From assembly GCA_965226095.1 (NCBI GenBank), contig OZ245336.1, positions 992,001-1,056,000 of the forward strand: DNA of 64,000 nucleotides. Direction: 5' to 3'. The position numbers and the translations under genes are program-made. Shown here in pieces: positions 37,509 through 45,574 of the stretch (the first letter of the stretch is position 1; every line of letters begins with the position of its first letter). This stretch comes from JANQSP01 sp965226095 (GTDB lineage Bacteria > Bdellovibrionota > Bdellovibrionia > Bdellovibrionales > UBA1609). Below the pieces are notes generated by a model that had not been told where the DNA came from, did no database searches, and saw only the letters and a program-made list of their open reading frames with translations.

Positions 37509-38579
37509 ATGCTCACCGAAAAAATACTTATGAAGTATTTATTTGGCTGTAAGATTTATATCTTACCGGTGCTTTTATTGCTGATTTTTATGGGACTGGG
37601 GTTAAGTTGTTCTGACCTGTACTTTTCTGATGGCTCCAATTGTGTTCGCAATAGTGAGGGGCACTGTCTTCACCGAGGCGACACCGCATTTTTGTATAAA
37701 GAGCCTATGGACCTCCTTATTGTATTGGATAATTCACATAAAGCAAAGGACCTCAATCCTCACATCACCGCCAACCTTAATCAATTTTTACAGTGTATCA
37801 AACCGATTGATTGGAAAGTGGGACTCATTTCCGGTGTGTACAATAGAGGGGAATCAGAAAACTTTGGTCAGCTAATGCGTATGGAAGTCAATGGTTTGCA
37901 ATCTTCTCAAAACTCTTTAAATCAACATAGGGATTCTTATAGTCGTATTTTTAATGATACTATTTCTCTTCAATCAGGTTGTTCCGCACCTCCCTTTTGT
38001 TATCAGGGAAAACTTCAACCTTTAAGCGCTGTCAAATCCTTTATGGAAAGCTCACAGAAAAATACTTTTTTAAGAGAACAAACTCCTTTAGCTGTGATGA
38101 TTGTTTCTTCCTCTGAAAAACAGAAAAAACCTGTGTTTGCCAATAAGCCGGCTTCCAGTCAGGAACTACTATCTGTTTTACAACCGGGTTATTATGGACA
38201 CTTCGATCATTTTATGAGTATGGCTGCTTTGCCACCAGGCACACATGAGGATTGTGTGCGAACAGCAGGAGATATTGTGTCTGGTGGAGCAAAAGCTGTC
38301 AGTCAAATAGGTCAGACTTATGCCATGAGTTCAGCGGATCCCGGTGCTTGGTTATTTAGTGTCATCCTTGGGGATATTCTTAATTTGTTTAGAAATCGTG
38401 GAAAAACTTATGAGATTGCTCAATTTGTGAAGGAAACCGGAGGACAGGTCGTGGACTTATGTAGCCCTCACTTCGGAAAAGCTCTAGCTTATTTATTATT
38501 TCAAAAACTGAATGTGCCTGACAAATTTCCAGACGAGTGTCGCATTATCTCTCAGAATGGAGAGTTTATAAAGCGATGA
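37509..38579 (+). CDS. VWA-like lipoprotein
   Basis: The signal peptide (LPVLLLLIFMGLGLSC) ends at a lipobox with Cys near 34; starts at 37509 or 37530 are both possible. The mature protein begins with four closely spaced Cys. It then has DLLIVLDNSHKAKDLNPHI, which resembles the first strand and MIDAS loop of von Willebrand A domains, although DxSxS is reduced to DNSHK. Later segments (WKVGLISGVYN, PLAVMIVSSSEKQ, AWLFSVILGD) fit further strands of that fold. Seven or more Cys suggest disulfides. Likely a surface or periplasmic binding protein; no partner is evident. Confidence 0.72.
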   Translation: MLTEKILMKYLFGCKIYILPVLLLLIFMGLGLSCSDLYFSDGSNCVRNSEGHCLHRGDTAFLYKEPMDLLIVLDNSHKAKDLNPHITANLNQFLQCIKPIDWKVGLISGVYNRGESENFGQLMRMEVNGLQSSQNSLNQHRDSYSRIFNDTISLQSGCSAPPFCYQGKLQPLSAVKSFMESSQKNTFLREQTPLAVMIVSSSEKQKKPVFANKPASSQELLSVLQPGYYGHFDHFMSMAALPPGTHEDCVRTAGDIVSGGAKAVSQIGQTYAMSSADPGAWLFSVILGDILNLFRNRGKTYEIAQFVKETGGQVVDLCSPHFGKALAYLLFQKLNVPDKFPDECRIISQNGEFIKR

Positions 38580-38592
38580 ACCTGGATAAATC

Positions 38593-38770
38593 CGTCATTT
38601 CTACGAAGAATTGTCATGCCCTGAAAGCTCTTAGAGAGCTTTCAGTTATTACAGCCGTCCAGTACTGGATTGCGGTTCAAAGCCGCAATGACTAACAGTC
38701 GTCATTTCTGCGAAGAATTGTCATGCCCTGAAAGCTCTTAGAGAGCTTTCAGTTATTACAGGCATCCAGA
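38593..38770. repeat. 107-bp tandem duplication of palindromic and nested hairpin units
   Basis: CGTCATTTCTACGAAGAATT starts at 38593 and, with one change, again at 38700. Each copy contains CTGAAAGCTCTTAGAGAGCT plus TTCAG. The first copy ends with a full GTCCAGTACTGGATTGCGGT and GCCGCAATGACT half; the second breaks off after GGCATCCAG. Flanking sequence to the next gene is AT-rich. Confidence 0.88.
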
Positions 38771-38864
38771 TTTTTTAAAGGTTTTTTGTCAAAAACCCGA
38801 TATATTTCTTATATTTTTATCCCATTTCAAAAAATGGATTTTGTGCTTTTTTTCAGGATGAAAA

Positions 38865-39044
38865 ATGAATATGTTATTTAAAATATTTTTTTCTTTTTTT
38901 CTTTTTCCTATCACAACTATGATCAGTGTTTTTATCACCAGCTCTTTAAGCTCTGCTTTTTTTATTTCTGTTTTCACTGTGTATAGCATCACTGCATCTT
39001 CAACAGCAGAAGCAGATGATGATGGTGATGATGCTGATGAGTGA
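38865..39044 (+). CDS. Small hydrophobic peptide with acidic tail
   Basis: A 59-codon frame begins at an ATG after AGGATGAAAA. It has a strongly hydrophobic N-terminal two thirds (LFKIFFSFFLFPITTMISVF, then a second hydrophobic run) and ends in SSTAEADDDGDDADE. It could be a small membrane peptide. It could also be the detached signal peptide of the Cys/Gly-rich gene that starts 35 bases later without one. No single frameshift joins them cleanly. Confidence 0.4.
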   Translation: MNMLFKIFFSFFLFPITTMISVFITSSLSSAFFISVFTVYSITASSTAEADDDGDDADE

Positions 39045-39079
39045 AGAAGCTCTTTTTATGAAAGAATACAGGGAACTCT

Positions 39080-40777
39080 GTGCTGATAACAAGGTGTAAA
39101 TTATCATATGTTAGGGATTTTGCCCTTAAATTGAATCACACTTGGGATGAGAATATCGATGGTTGTGAAGTAGGTAGTGAAGAAAGAAAAACTATCGAAG
39201 AATGGAAAGAGCTTTGTTTAGTTAAAGATGATGAAAACAGTTGTACCAAAGACACAGAAGATGAAGATTGCAAAGGCGGGGAAGTTTGTGTCGATGAACA
39301 ATGTGTTCCTATAGATGAGGTAGAGCCAACCGGTGTGGGTCCTTGTAATCCCAATGCGCTTGGTGGTGTTGCCGGAAGCGTTCAGTTGGCCGAGTGTTGC
39401 ATGGCAGGAATGGCTTGTGAAACAAGAATTGAAAGAGCTGTTAGTGATGCTGAAGAAAACTGTGAGGAGTTTAAAGAAAAAGCTGAAAAGTGTTGTTATG
39501 AACCAGCTTCTTGTTTGCCAGGTGGAGAGATAACTGGCCAAATTGTCAATGTAGCAGGGCAGGTGAATAGCGCCTCTGGTGGATCCATGTCGGAAACCTG
39601 TAAAAAACTCAAACAAAGCTTTGCCGGTTTTTCCTCTATCAATGCTTTTATGGCGGCCAGTTGTAAAAGTAAAGCCAGAAAATGTGCGAGCAAATGTAAT
39701 GAGGGGTTAAATGATATTGATGATGCCTTTCAAAGTGCCTGTGGTGTTTCCATCGATCCAGATAGAAGTTGGAAAAACAGCTTTAAGTGTACTCAAGATG
39801 TTTATGAAGATTCTCAGTATAAATATGAAAAATTAGAAGATATCCCTGATGAGTGTCGAGAGGTTTCCAAAGAATCCAACAGGCAAACAGCGCAAGTAGC
39901 TACTCAGTTGGTAGGGCTTCTCACTACAGCTAAGGCTTGTAAATTGAAGTTGGAAGATGAAAAACCTCCAGAACCTACACCCTGTACTTTTGGTTGTCCC
40001 ACTTGTATGGAGTGTGTAGAGGGTATGTGTAAGGCCAAGCAGTGTGGTCCTTGTGAAGTGTGTATGGCTGGAAATGGGGAGTGCATGAATATCTGTATAG
40101 AAGGACAAACCTGTAACGATCAGGGTAGGTGTGAGTTTGATGCAAGCACAGATGGTGGCACAGATTCTCCCAATGAATCAGAAATTGAAAACCCTGTATT
40201 AGGTGCTATTAATGATGGCGCCGGTGGTGGCGGCTCTCTCACGGATGAATCCAGTCTCAGTAGGGAACTTGGTAACGAATCTGGACCAGGAGGAGGACCT
40301 TTTCAAGAATCTGATTTTGATCTCACAGATGGTGGCCTTGGATTAAAACCTGGCCAAGCTGGCGGCGTGGGCGGATTGCTCGGCGGCGGTGGAGGTGGCT
40401 CTGGCGGCGGACTGGGTGGCGGCGGCTCTGGCGGCGGTGGTGGCGGCTCCAGCGGCGGTGGCTCCGGTGGTGGCGGTGAAGATGATGCTTCTCCCAATGA
40501 TATTTTACAAGGCTTTCAATCCGGAAAGTTTGGAGGTTACGGTGGAAAAGGTGGTCACAAAGGTTATGGTAAAGCTCCCAAAGGTGGTCGTGGTAAAAAA
40601 GGAAAAGATAAAAAGAAAAGAAAACAGGCTAAGCTGGATCTAAAAGATCTTATGCCCAAAGATAAAAAACTGGATAATGCCAGAGGAAAATTTGGTTCCG
40701 TACATGACAACATATTTCAACGAATTAGCAATAGAGTTCAGATACTCTGTCGAAAAGATAAAATGAGTTGCAGATAA
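39080..40777 (+). CDS. Cys-rich and Gly-rich protein, probably surface; 5' end uncertain
   Basis: Unknown function. The open frame has an acidic, Cys-rich part (about residues 25-260) and a segment of CPTCMECVEGMCKAKQCGPC type resembling the motifs of the gene at 29.4-32.9 kb. A long Gly/Ser-only stretch follows (about 425-460), then a Lys-rich tail. Export would be expected from the Cys content, yet no signal peptide follows the GTG at 39080; a stop lies at 39059 in this frame. The start may have been lost or moved (see the small frame at 38865). The length is 565 residues from the GTG. Confidence 0.65.
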   Translation: MLITRCKLSYVRDFALKLNHTWDENIDGCEVGSEERKTIEEWKELCLVKDDENSCTKDTEDEDCKGGEVCVDEQCVPIDEVEPTGVGPCNPNALGGVAGSVQLAECCMAGMACETRIERAVSDAEENCEEFKEKAEKCCYEPASCLPGGEITGQIVNVAGQVNSASGGSMSETCKKLKQSFAGFSSINAFMAASCKSKARKCASKCNEGLNDIDDAFQSACGVSIDPDRSWKNSFKCTQDVYEDSQYKYEKLEDIPDECREVSKESNRQTAQVATQLVGLLTTAKACKLKLEDEKPPEPTPCTFGCPTCMECVEGMCKAKQCGPCEVCMAGNGECMNICIEGQTCNDQGRCEFDASTDGGTDSPNESEIENPVLGAINDGAGGGGSLTDESSLSRELGNESGPGGGPFQESDFDLTDGGLGLKPGQAGGVGGLLGGGGGGSGGGLGGGGSGGGGGGSSGGGSGGGGEDDASPNDILQGFQSGKFGGYGGKGGHKGYGKAPKGGRGKKGKDKKKRKQAKLDLKDLMPKDKKLDNARGKFGSVHDNIFQRISNRVQILCRKDKMSCR

Positions 40778-40795
40778 TATATTTTTGCAAGTGTT

Positions 40796-40861
40796 GCCAT
40801 TCCTGTATGATCACTTCTCTCTTGTAACACCCGTCAGTCCGGCCTTGAGCCGCAATCCCGT
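40796..40861. repeat. Degenerate palindromic element
   Basis: CATTCCTGTATGATCACTTC, TCTCTTG and CCGGCCTTGAGCCGCAATCC form a worn copy. The first part recurs at 49064-49088 as ATTCCTGTATAATCACTTCT plus CTCCTG, so this composite exists beside both HNH loci. Confidence 0.7.
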
Positions 40862-40905
40862 CAACACAAGTACAGAAATAAAAACAAAGACAGGACTCTG
40901 AAAGA

Positions 40906-42123
40906 TTACAAAGTAGCCTGTAGTTTCATTACCTTTTTTTCTCTAATGTACTGATATTTAGTAAAAGCAAACTGATTATGGTTGGCACAAAGTAATCTTA
41001 AGTTATTAGGTTCACTCTTACCACCAAGAGAAAAAGGCTTAATGTGATCTATTTGCAACAAGTGGTTTGATGAACATCGTCTTTTTGTCTTTGGACATAC
41101 ATAAGTGCACTGTCCCTGATCCCTCATCCACACATGATGCCTTACCACTGAGGGAATATATCTAGTATGTTTTAAATGTTTTTGATTATTGTATAGCTTT
41201 TGATTGTGTTTTTGTGTTGAAGTTTTTTTAGGTGTACTGGTCGTCATACCTGCGAAAGCAGGTATCCAGTTATTTTTTTTATTTATTTTTCTCTTGGGAT
41301 CGTATTTGTTTAAGCCTAACTCCGCCAATAAGGAAAATAACTCTCCATAAGACATATTGGGGTTTTTATGGGATAATAGCTTTTTTAAATCCTCCAACTT
41401 TTGCTGACAGTTTTTGTCCATAATTATTCTTATTTCCACTTTGTCATTATTGATGTTTCTAATTTTTTCTTTTTCATTACAGACTTCAGGAAAAGTATTG
41501 GACAGTAATTGTTCTGTTTCCTTCCTGGACTTGCCTTGCACTTGCTCAATCAAATCTCTTTTTTGATCTTTACTTATAGGTACTTGATGACGCAGCAATT
41601 CTTCACTGTGAATAATAGGTGCGTCATTTTTAGTAAGCTTTTGATTTAATTGAGTTTTTTTATTTTTATCCAACAGCGTTTTAGTTGTCATAGCCTGCTG
41701 TTGAATTGCCTTATTTTTTATCTGTTTTTCCTGCTTTTCAAACACAGTTTGAAGCTTACTGGCTGTACAAAGATTAAGTTCTCCTTTTGCCATTTTCAGC
41801 TTTGTTTCCGGCAGTTCTTTACAAAGCTTCATGGCTTTAATTCTTCTATAGGCGGAGCTTTCACTATATCCAAGTTCTTTAACAGTATATTCAAACAAAC
41901 TGGAAAAGCCTCTTTTCAAATAGAGTTTTCTTTTTTCTATTTCCTGCAAGTGTTGCAAAACTAAAACATTAATTTGTCTTTCTTTTTGTACCAGATTTTT
42001 GGTTTGTGAAAGTAATTGATTATCTGTCATACCTGCGAACGCAGGTATCCAGCCCACTGGATTCCCGTTTTCACGGGAATGACGGGTACCTTGTCCGTTT
42101 TGTTTTTCTTGGTTTTTGTACAT
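40906..42123 (-). CDS. HNH endonuclease-type protein with two in-frame palindromic repeat insertions
   Basis: The ATG at 42123 follows AGGAGG by eight bases. The body matches HNH proteins common in bdellovibrios and myxobacteria: LVQKERQINVLVLQHLQEIE, KLYLKRGFSSLFEYTVKELG, YSESSAYRRIKAMK, and a C-terminal HNH domain (CTYVCPKTKRRC, LQIDHIKPFSLGG, NLRLLCANHNQ). Two stretches are repeat DNA: 42026-42083 codes for HSRENGNPVGWIPAFAGMTD just after the start, and 41243-41269 codes for WIPAFAGMT between the helical region and the HNH domain. Both keep the frame. With 405 residues and all HNH residues it may be active. A broken inverted copy lies at 49.5 kb. Confidence 0.88.
   Translation of the reverse strand: MYKNQEKQNGQGTRHSRENGNPVGWIPAFAGMTDNQLLSQTKNLVQKERQINVLVLQHLQEIEKRKLYLKRGFSSLFEYTVKELGYSESSAYRRIKAMKLCKELPETKLKMAKGELNLCTASKLQTVFEKQEKQIKNKAIQQQAMTTKTLLDKNKKTQLNQKLTKNDAPIIHSEELLRHQVPISKDQKRDLIEQVQGKSRKETEQLLSNTFPEVCNEKEKIRNINNDKVEIRIIMDKNCQQKLEDLKKLLSHKNPNMSYGELFSLLAELGLNKYDPKRKINKKNNWIPAFAGMTTSTPKKTSTQKHNQKLYNNQKHLKHTRYIPSVVRHHVWMRDQGQCTYVCPKTKRRCSSNHLLQIDHIKPFSLGGKSEPNNLRLLCANHNQFAFTKYQYIREKKVMKLQATL
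41243..41269. repeat. Half palindromic element inside the HNH gene
   Basis: GTCATACCTGCGAAAGCAGG plus TATCCAG, coding on the minus strand for WIPAFAGMT in the linker before the HNH domain. The broken copy has the same insertion at 50491-50516, so it predates the duplication. Confidence 0.93.
42026..42083. repeat. Full palindromic element inside the HNH gene
   Basis: 58 bp from GTCATACCTGCGAACGCAGG to TTCACGGGAATGAC, translated in frame near the N terminus. The same insertion is at 49582-49639 in the second copy. Confidence 0.93.
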
Positions 42124-42370
42124 AAAAAATGCCTCCTATGTTGATAATTATTTTTAATAAAAACAATATAGCATGGGTTTTTAAAAGGAGATTTTTATAA
42201 AGGTTGAACACAGTTATAGCTTCACTTTAAAGCCACCTAATAGTCTTATACACTGGCTTTTTTATTCTTAGGCTTCAAAAAACATTTGGATGATATGAAA
42301 ATAGGAAGAATAAAGAAATATGAGCATCAAAAAACCTGTCAAGATTTTTTTATTAGAAACACATAGCATA
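42121..42370 (-). repeat. Upstream part of inverted duplication, copy 1
   Basis: Read on the minus strand, this 250-base leader (TCTAATAAAAAAATCTTGAC, CACTTTAAAG-rich middle, ATAGGAGGCAT) matches 49297-49544 with scattered changes. With the HNH gene it forms one arm of an inverted repeat of over 1 kb around 42.4-49.3 kb. The region 42371-42605 holds further repeat remnants and no gene. Confidence 0.9.
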
Positions 42371-42449
42371 TAAAAAATATTTATTTTTAATTAAATACAA
42401 ATGAATGATTCTTGTGAGAAGGTGAAGAAATGATTCTGTTAGCGAATTA

Positions 42450-42583
42450 CTGAACATTTACAGGAATGACAAGATCTACAGGAATGATGGTTGACGGGAT
42501 TGCGGCTCAAGGCCGCAATGACAAGTGTTCGGGAATGACAAACTTTGTAAAAGTAATAAAATTATAAAAAGGTAAAAGAATAC
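42450..42583. repeat. Palindromic remnants plus the 53-bp leader, copy 2
   Basis: ACAGGAATGACAAGATCTAC and GGGATTGCGGCTCAAGGCCG (CAATGACAAG) are element pieces. 42531-42583 is the exact reverse complement of 17647-17699. In both places the 53-bp block starts shortly after a gene end and runs into a GGGAATGAC element end. Confidence 0.85.
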
Positions 42584-42605
42584 TCTATCGTGAATAGCTG
42601 AGCAC

Positions 42606-43343
42606 TTATAAGTTGCAAATACGCAGATAATCTTTACATACTTTTTCCAAGCCTTCATACAAAGCTTCACAGATCAAAGCATGCCCTATAGACACTTCCT
42701 GAATACCGGCAACATTTTTTAGAAAAAAAGTTAAATTTTCTCTATTTAAGTCATGGCCGGCGTTGAGAGCAATTCCTAGGTTTTGAACTTTATCACCAAC
42801 ACTGTGATAAACATGTGTGATCTTTTGTCTTTGTGCAGTATGAAAGGAATCCGCATAAGCCTTGGTATAAAGCTCCGCTCGATCTGGCTTTAACAAGCTC
42901 AAGGCCTCCTGCTCTTTTTCATCAAAAGTAAAAGGATCCAGAAAAACCGAACTTCGTATATTTTGTTGTCTTAAAAAGTTAAGTGTTTCCTGTAAAATGT
43001 TGAATTGACTTTGAAAATTCCAACCGGATTCAGAGGTCAAAACATTTGGTCCGTCCGGAACCAGTGTGCATTGATGGGGTTTTACCTCCTGCAGGAGTTT
43101 TAAAAAAACAGGATTGGGAGTGCCCTCTACATTAAATTCTACATCTTCTTTTTGTAAAACATTCTGAATGGCGCGGACATCTTCATATAAAATATGGCGT
43201 TTGTCTGGTCGAGGATGGACGGTAATACCTCGCACACCAAAAGAAATCAAATCTTTAACGACAGATAACAAATTAGGCTGATCCGTTCCTCGTGCATTTC
43301 TAAGAGTGGCAATTTTATTGACATTTACACTCAGTCTAACCAT
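42606..43343 (-). CDS. pdxJ: Pyridoxine 5'-phosphate synthase
   Basis: Condenses 1-deoxyxylulose 5-phosphate with aminoacetone phosphate to form pyridoxine 5'-phosphate, the last step of the DXP-dependent vitamin B6 route. TIM-barrel signatures: RLSVNVNKIATLRNARG, GITVHPRPDKRHI, FNVEGTPN, CTLVPDGPN, SVFLDP, RAELYTKAYAD, LNAGHDLNRENL, EVSIGHALICEAL. The 245-residue length is normal. It is divergent from pstS with 109 bases between starts. It lies inside the block bracketed by inverted HNH copies. Confidence 0.96.
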   Translation of the reverse strand: MVRLSVNVNKIATLRNARGTDQPNLLSVVKDLISFGVRGITVHPRPDKRHILYEDVRAIQNVLQKEDVEFNVEGTPNPVFLKLLQEVKPHQCTLVPDGPNVLTSESGWNFQSQFNILQETLNFLRQQNIRSSVFLDPFTFDEKEQEALSLLKPDRAELYTKAYADSFHTAQRQKITHVYHSVGDKVQNLGIALNAGHDLNRENLTFFLKNVAGIQEVSIGHALICEALYEGLEKVCKDYLRICNL

Positions 43344-43452
43344 ATCATTTTCTCATAAAAAGTTAGTTACAAAAATAAGTTGCTTTAATGTGTGTAGTAG
43401 GTCAATGAAATAGTACATAGAGCGGATGTTTCAAATTTAATGAGGTTTTATA

Positions 43453-44535
43453 TTGTTTAAAAATATAAGAATAAAGCCAATTAGTTGGATATGGATGCTA
43501 TTGTTTTGTTGTGCAGTTTTATCTGCCTGCTCTCCTTCATCACAGAAAGCATCAGAGAAAAAACCTCTTCTTATTAATGGCGCTGGCGCTTCTTTTCCCT
43601 ATATTTTATATTTCAAGTGGTTTTCAGAATACAGAAAAGTAAACCCTTCTGTGATAATCAATTACCGTTCAGTGGGAAGTGGCGGTGGCATTCGTCAATT
43701 TTTAGCAGGAACAACAGACTTTGGAGCGACGGATGTTCCTATAAAAAAAGAACAACTTATAAAACATAAAAAAAAGATTCTTCATGTTCCATCCACATTA
43801 GGGGCAGTGGTTGTTAGTTATCATCTGCCTGAGTTGGAAAAAACAGCAGTGATTCGTCTCAATGCGCGAGTATTGGCAAAAATTTATATGGGTCAGATTA
43901 AAAAATGGAATCATAAGGAATTAAAACAGCTTAATCCTTCCTTAAGCTTGCCAGATAGAAATATTCTACCGGTGTATCGAGCAGATGGCAGTGGTACAAC
44001 AGCTATTTTTACAGAATATTTAGCGCAGTTCTCACCAGAGTGGTTACAAACAGTGGGGAAGGGTAAAGCGGTCAGTTGGCCTCTGGGCATTGGAGGAAAA
44101 GGGAATGAGGGTGTTATGGGATTCTTGCAAAAAACCCCGGGAGCACTTGGTTATGTAGGAATGAGTTATGCTTTAAACAGACAGTGGCCCATGGCGCAGA
44201 TTCAAAATAGCTCAGGGCATTTTGTCACAGCTAGTGTTCTTTCTGTGAAAAAGGCGGCGGAACAAACTCTCGATCAAACACAGGATTTATTTCATCCTAT
44301 GACACAAGCTGGAGGGGAGAATGTTTACCCTTTGTCTTCTTATACATACCTGTTGTTTTATCAGCAAATGTCGGGACAAAAGGGAGAAGCCTTATTGAAA
44401 CTTTTAGGTTGGGTTTTGGAAGATGCGCAAAACTTTTCTGAAAAATTGTATTATATTCGCCTTCCCAGTCCCGTTGTGAAAAAAATCAAAAAAATTGTAA
44501 AATCAATCCAAATTGTTCCTTCGGTCCATGAGTAA
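43453..44535 (+). CDS. pstS: Phosphate ABC transporter substrate-binding lipoprotein
   Basis: Binds phosphate outside the inner membrane and hands it to PstCA. The TTG start follows GAGG by seven bases. The signal peptide ends in lipobox AVLSACS. Phosphate-binding segments are recognisable: NGAGASFPYILYFKWF, RSVGSGGGIRQF, GATDVPIKKEQL, RADGSGTTAIFTEYL, GNEGVMGFL. The 360 residues match the family. First gene of pstS-pstC-pstA-pstB-phoU; its end overlaps the likely pstC start by eight bases. No Pho box was recognised upstream. Confidence 0.95.
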   Translation: MFKNIRIKPISWIWMLLFCCAVLSACSPSSQKASEKKPLLINGAGASFPYILYFKWFSEYRKVNPSVIINYRSVGSGGGIRQFLAGTTDFGATDVPIKKEQLIKHKKKILHVPSTLGAVVVSYHLPELEKTAVIRLNARVLAKIYMGQIKKWNHKELKQLNPSLSLPDRNILPVYRADGSGTTAIFTEYLAQFSPEWLQTVGKGKAVSWPLGIGGKGNEGVMGFLQKTPGALGYVGMSYALNRQWPMAQIQNSSGHFVTASVLSVKKAAEQTLDQTQDLFHPMTQAGGENVYPLSSYTYLLFYQQMSGQKGEALLKLLGWVLEDAQNFSEKLYYIRLPSPVVKKIKKIVKSIQIVPSVHE

Positions 44536-45565
44536 AGCAAGGGAAAAAGCCTCTACAGGCTTGCTTGTTTTATGGAATTTTTTGCAAAAAAGTTTTAAAA
44601 AAGAAAATCATTTTTCAGATCAGATTTTTTATTTGTTATTAAGGAGCGGCGGCTGGCTTTTGATTTTCATTTTTGTTTACATGATGTGGAAAATTTTTCA
44701 AATGTCCTGGCCGGCCTTCTCCCATTTTGGTTTTTCTTTTTTTTCCAGTGCGCAATGGAATAGCTGGACTCAAGAGTATGGAGCTTTGTCGCTGATTTAT
44801 GGCACCCTGGTTAGTTCTTTTTTAGCAGTGGTGTTGGCTGTGCCGGTGAGTGTAGGCGTTGCTCTTTTTTTAAATGAACTGGCGCCGGACTGGCTCAGTA
44901 AACCACTGTCTTTTGTCGTGGAAATGCTGGCGGCCGTGCCTTCTATTGTGTATGGCTTGTGGGGTTTGTTTGTACTGGCTCCTTTTTTAAGGGATCATGT
45001 TCAATCCTTTTTATCTGAATACTTTTCCTTTTTACCCATTTTTTCCGGTCCTTATTATGGTGTGAGTATGATGTGTGGTGGAGTGGTTTTAGCAATTATG
45101 ATTGTGCCCACTATTTCTGCGGTTTGCCGGGAAGTGTTTCGCACTATTCCTGAATCTCATAGAGAGGCCGCTATAGGTTTAGGAACTACAAAGTGGGAAA
45201 TGTTAAAAATAGCAGTTTTGAAAGGGGGGTTTTCAGGGATTATGGGAGCTATTGTTATGGGTCTTGGTCGCGCTTTGGGAGAGACAATGGCTGTAACAAT
45301 GGTCATTGGTAATGCAACCTCTATTAAAGCCTCTTTGTTTGGACCAGCACAAACTATGGCCAGTATTTTAGCCAATCAATATGTGGAAGCGGATAACGAA
45401 TTACATTTGGCCGCTTTAACAGCTGTTGGGTTTTCTTTGTTTTGTATTTCTTTGTTCATTAATTTGCTGGCTCGAGGATTGGTTTGGAGAATGGAAAGAC
45501 GCTATCACCCACCAAAAGTACCTCATGGTTTGAAAAAAACACAACAAGTAGCAGAGCAAAGCTGA
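44528..45565 (+). CDS. pstC: Phosphate ABC transporter permease PstC
   Basis: Inner-membrane permease. Six hydrophobic helices are visible (for example GGWLLIFIFVYMMWKIF; LVSSFLAVVLAVPVSVGVAL; VLAIMIVPTISAV), with the ABC-contact EAA loop ESHREAAIGLGTTKWEM and GRALGETMAVTMVIGN. The start chosen is the ATG at 44528 overlapping the pstS stop; a TTG at 44513 would add five residues. About 345 residues, slightly longer than typical because of an N-terminal Lys-rich extension. PstA follows after nine bases. Confidence 0.94.
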   Translation: MSKAREKASTGLLVLWNFLQKSFKKENHFSDQIFYLLLRSGGWLLIFIFVYMMWKIFQMSWPAFSHFGFSFFSSAQWNSWTQEYGALSLIYGTLVSSFLAVVLAVPVSVGVALFLNELAPDWLSKPLSFVVEMLAAVPSIVYGLWGLFVLAPFLRDHVQSFLSEYFSFLPIFSGPYYGVSMMCGGVVLAIMIVPTISAVCREVFRTIPESHREAAIGLGTTKWEMLKIAVLKGGFSGIMGAIVMGLGRALGETMAVTMVIGNATSIKASLFGPAQTMASILANQYVEADNELHLAALTAVGFSLFCISLFINLLARGLVWRMERRYHPPKVPHGLKKTQQVAEQS

Positions 45566-45574
45566 GGAGATGTA

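Noticed and set aside
40303..40497. Minus-strand Pro-rich frame
   Set aside because: Antisense of the Gly/Ser run in the Cys/Gly-rich gene; low-complexity shadow.
43344..43452. Pho box before pstS
   Set aside because: No pair of CTGTCAT-like direct repeats could be recognised in the pdxJ-pstS gap.
44513..44527. TTG start for pstC at 44513
   Set aside because: The ATG at 44528 overlaps the pstS stop in the usual coupled way; the longer form adds five residues without a better ribosome site.
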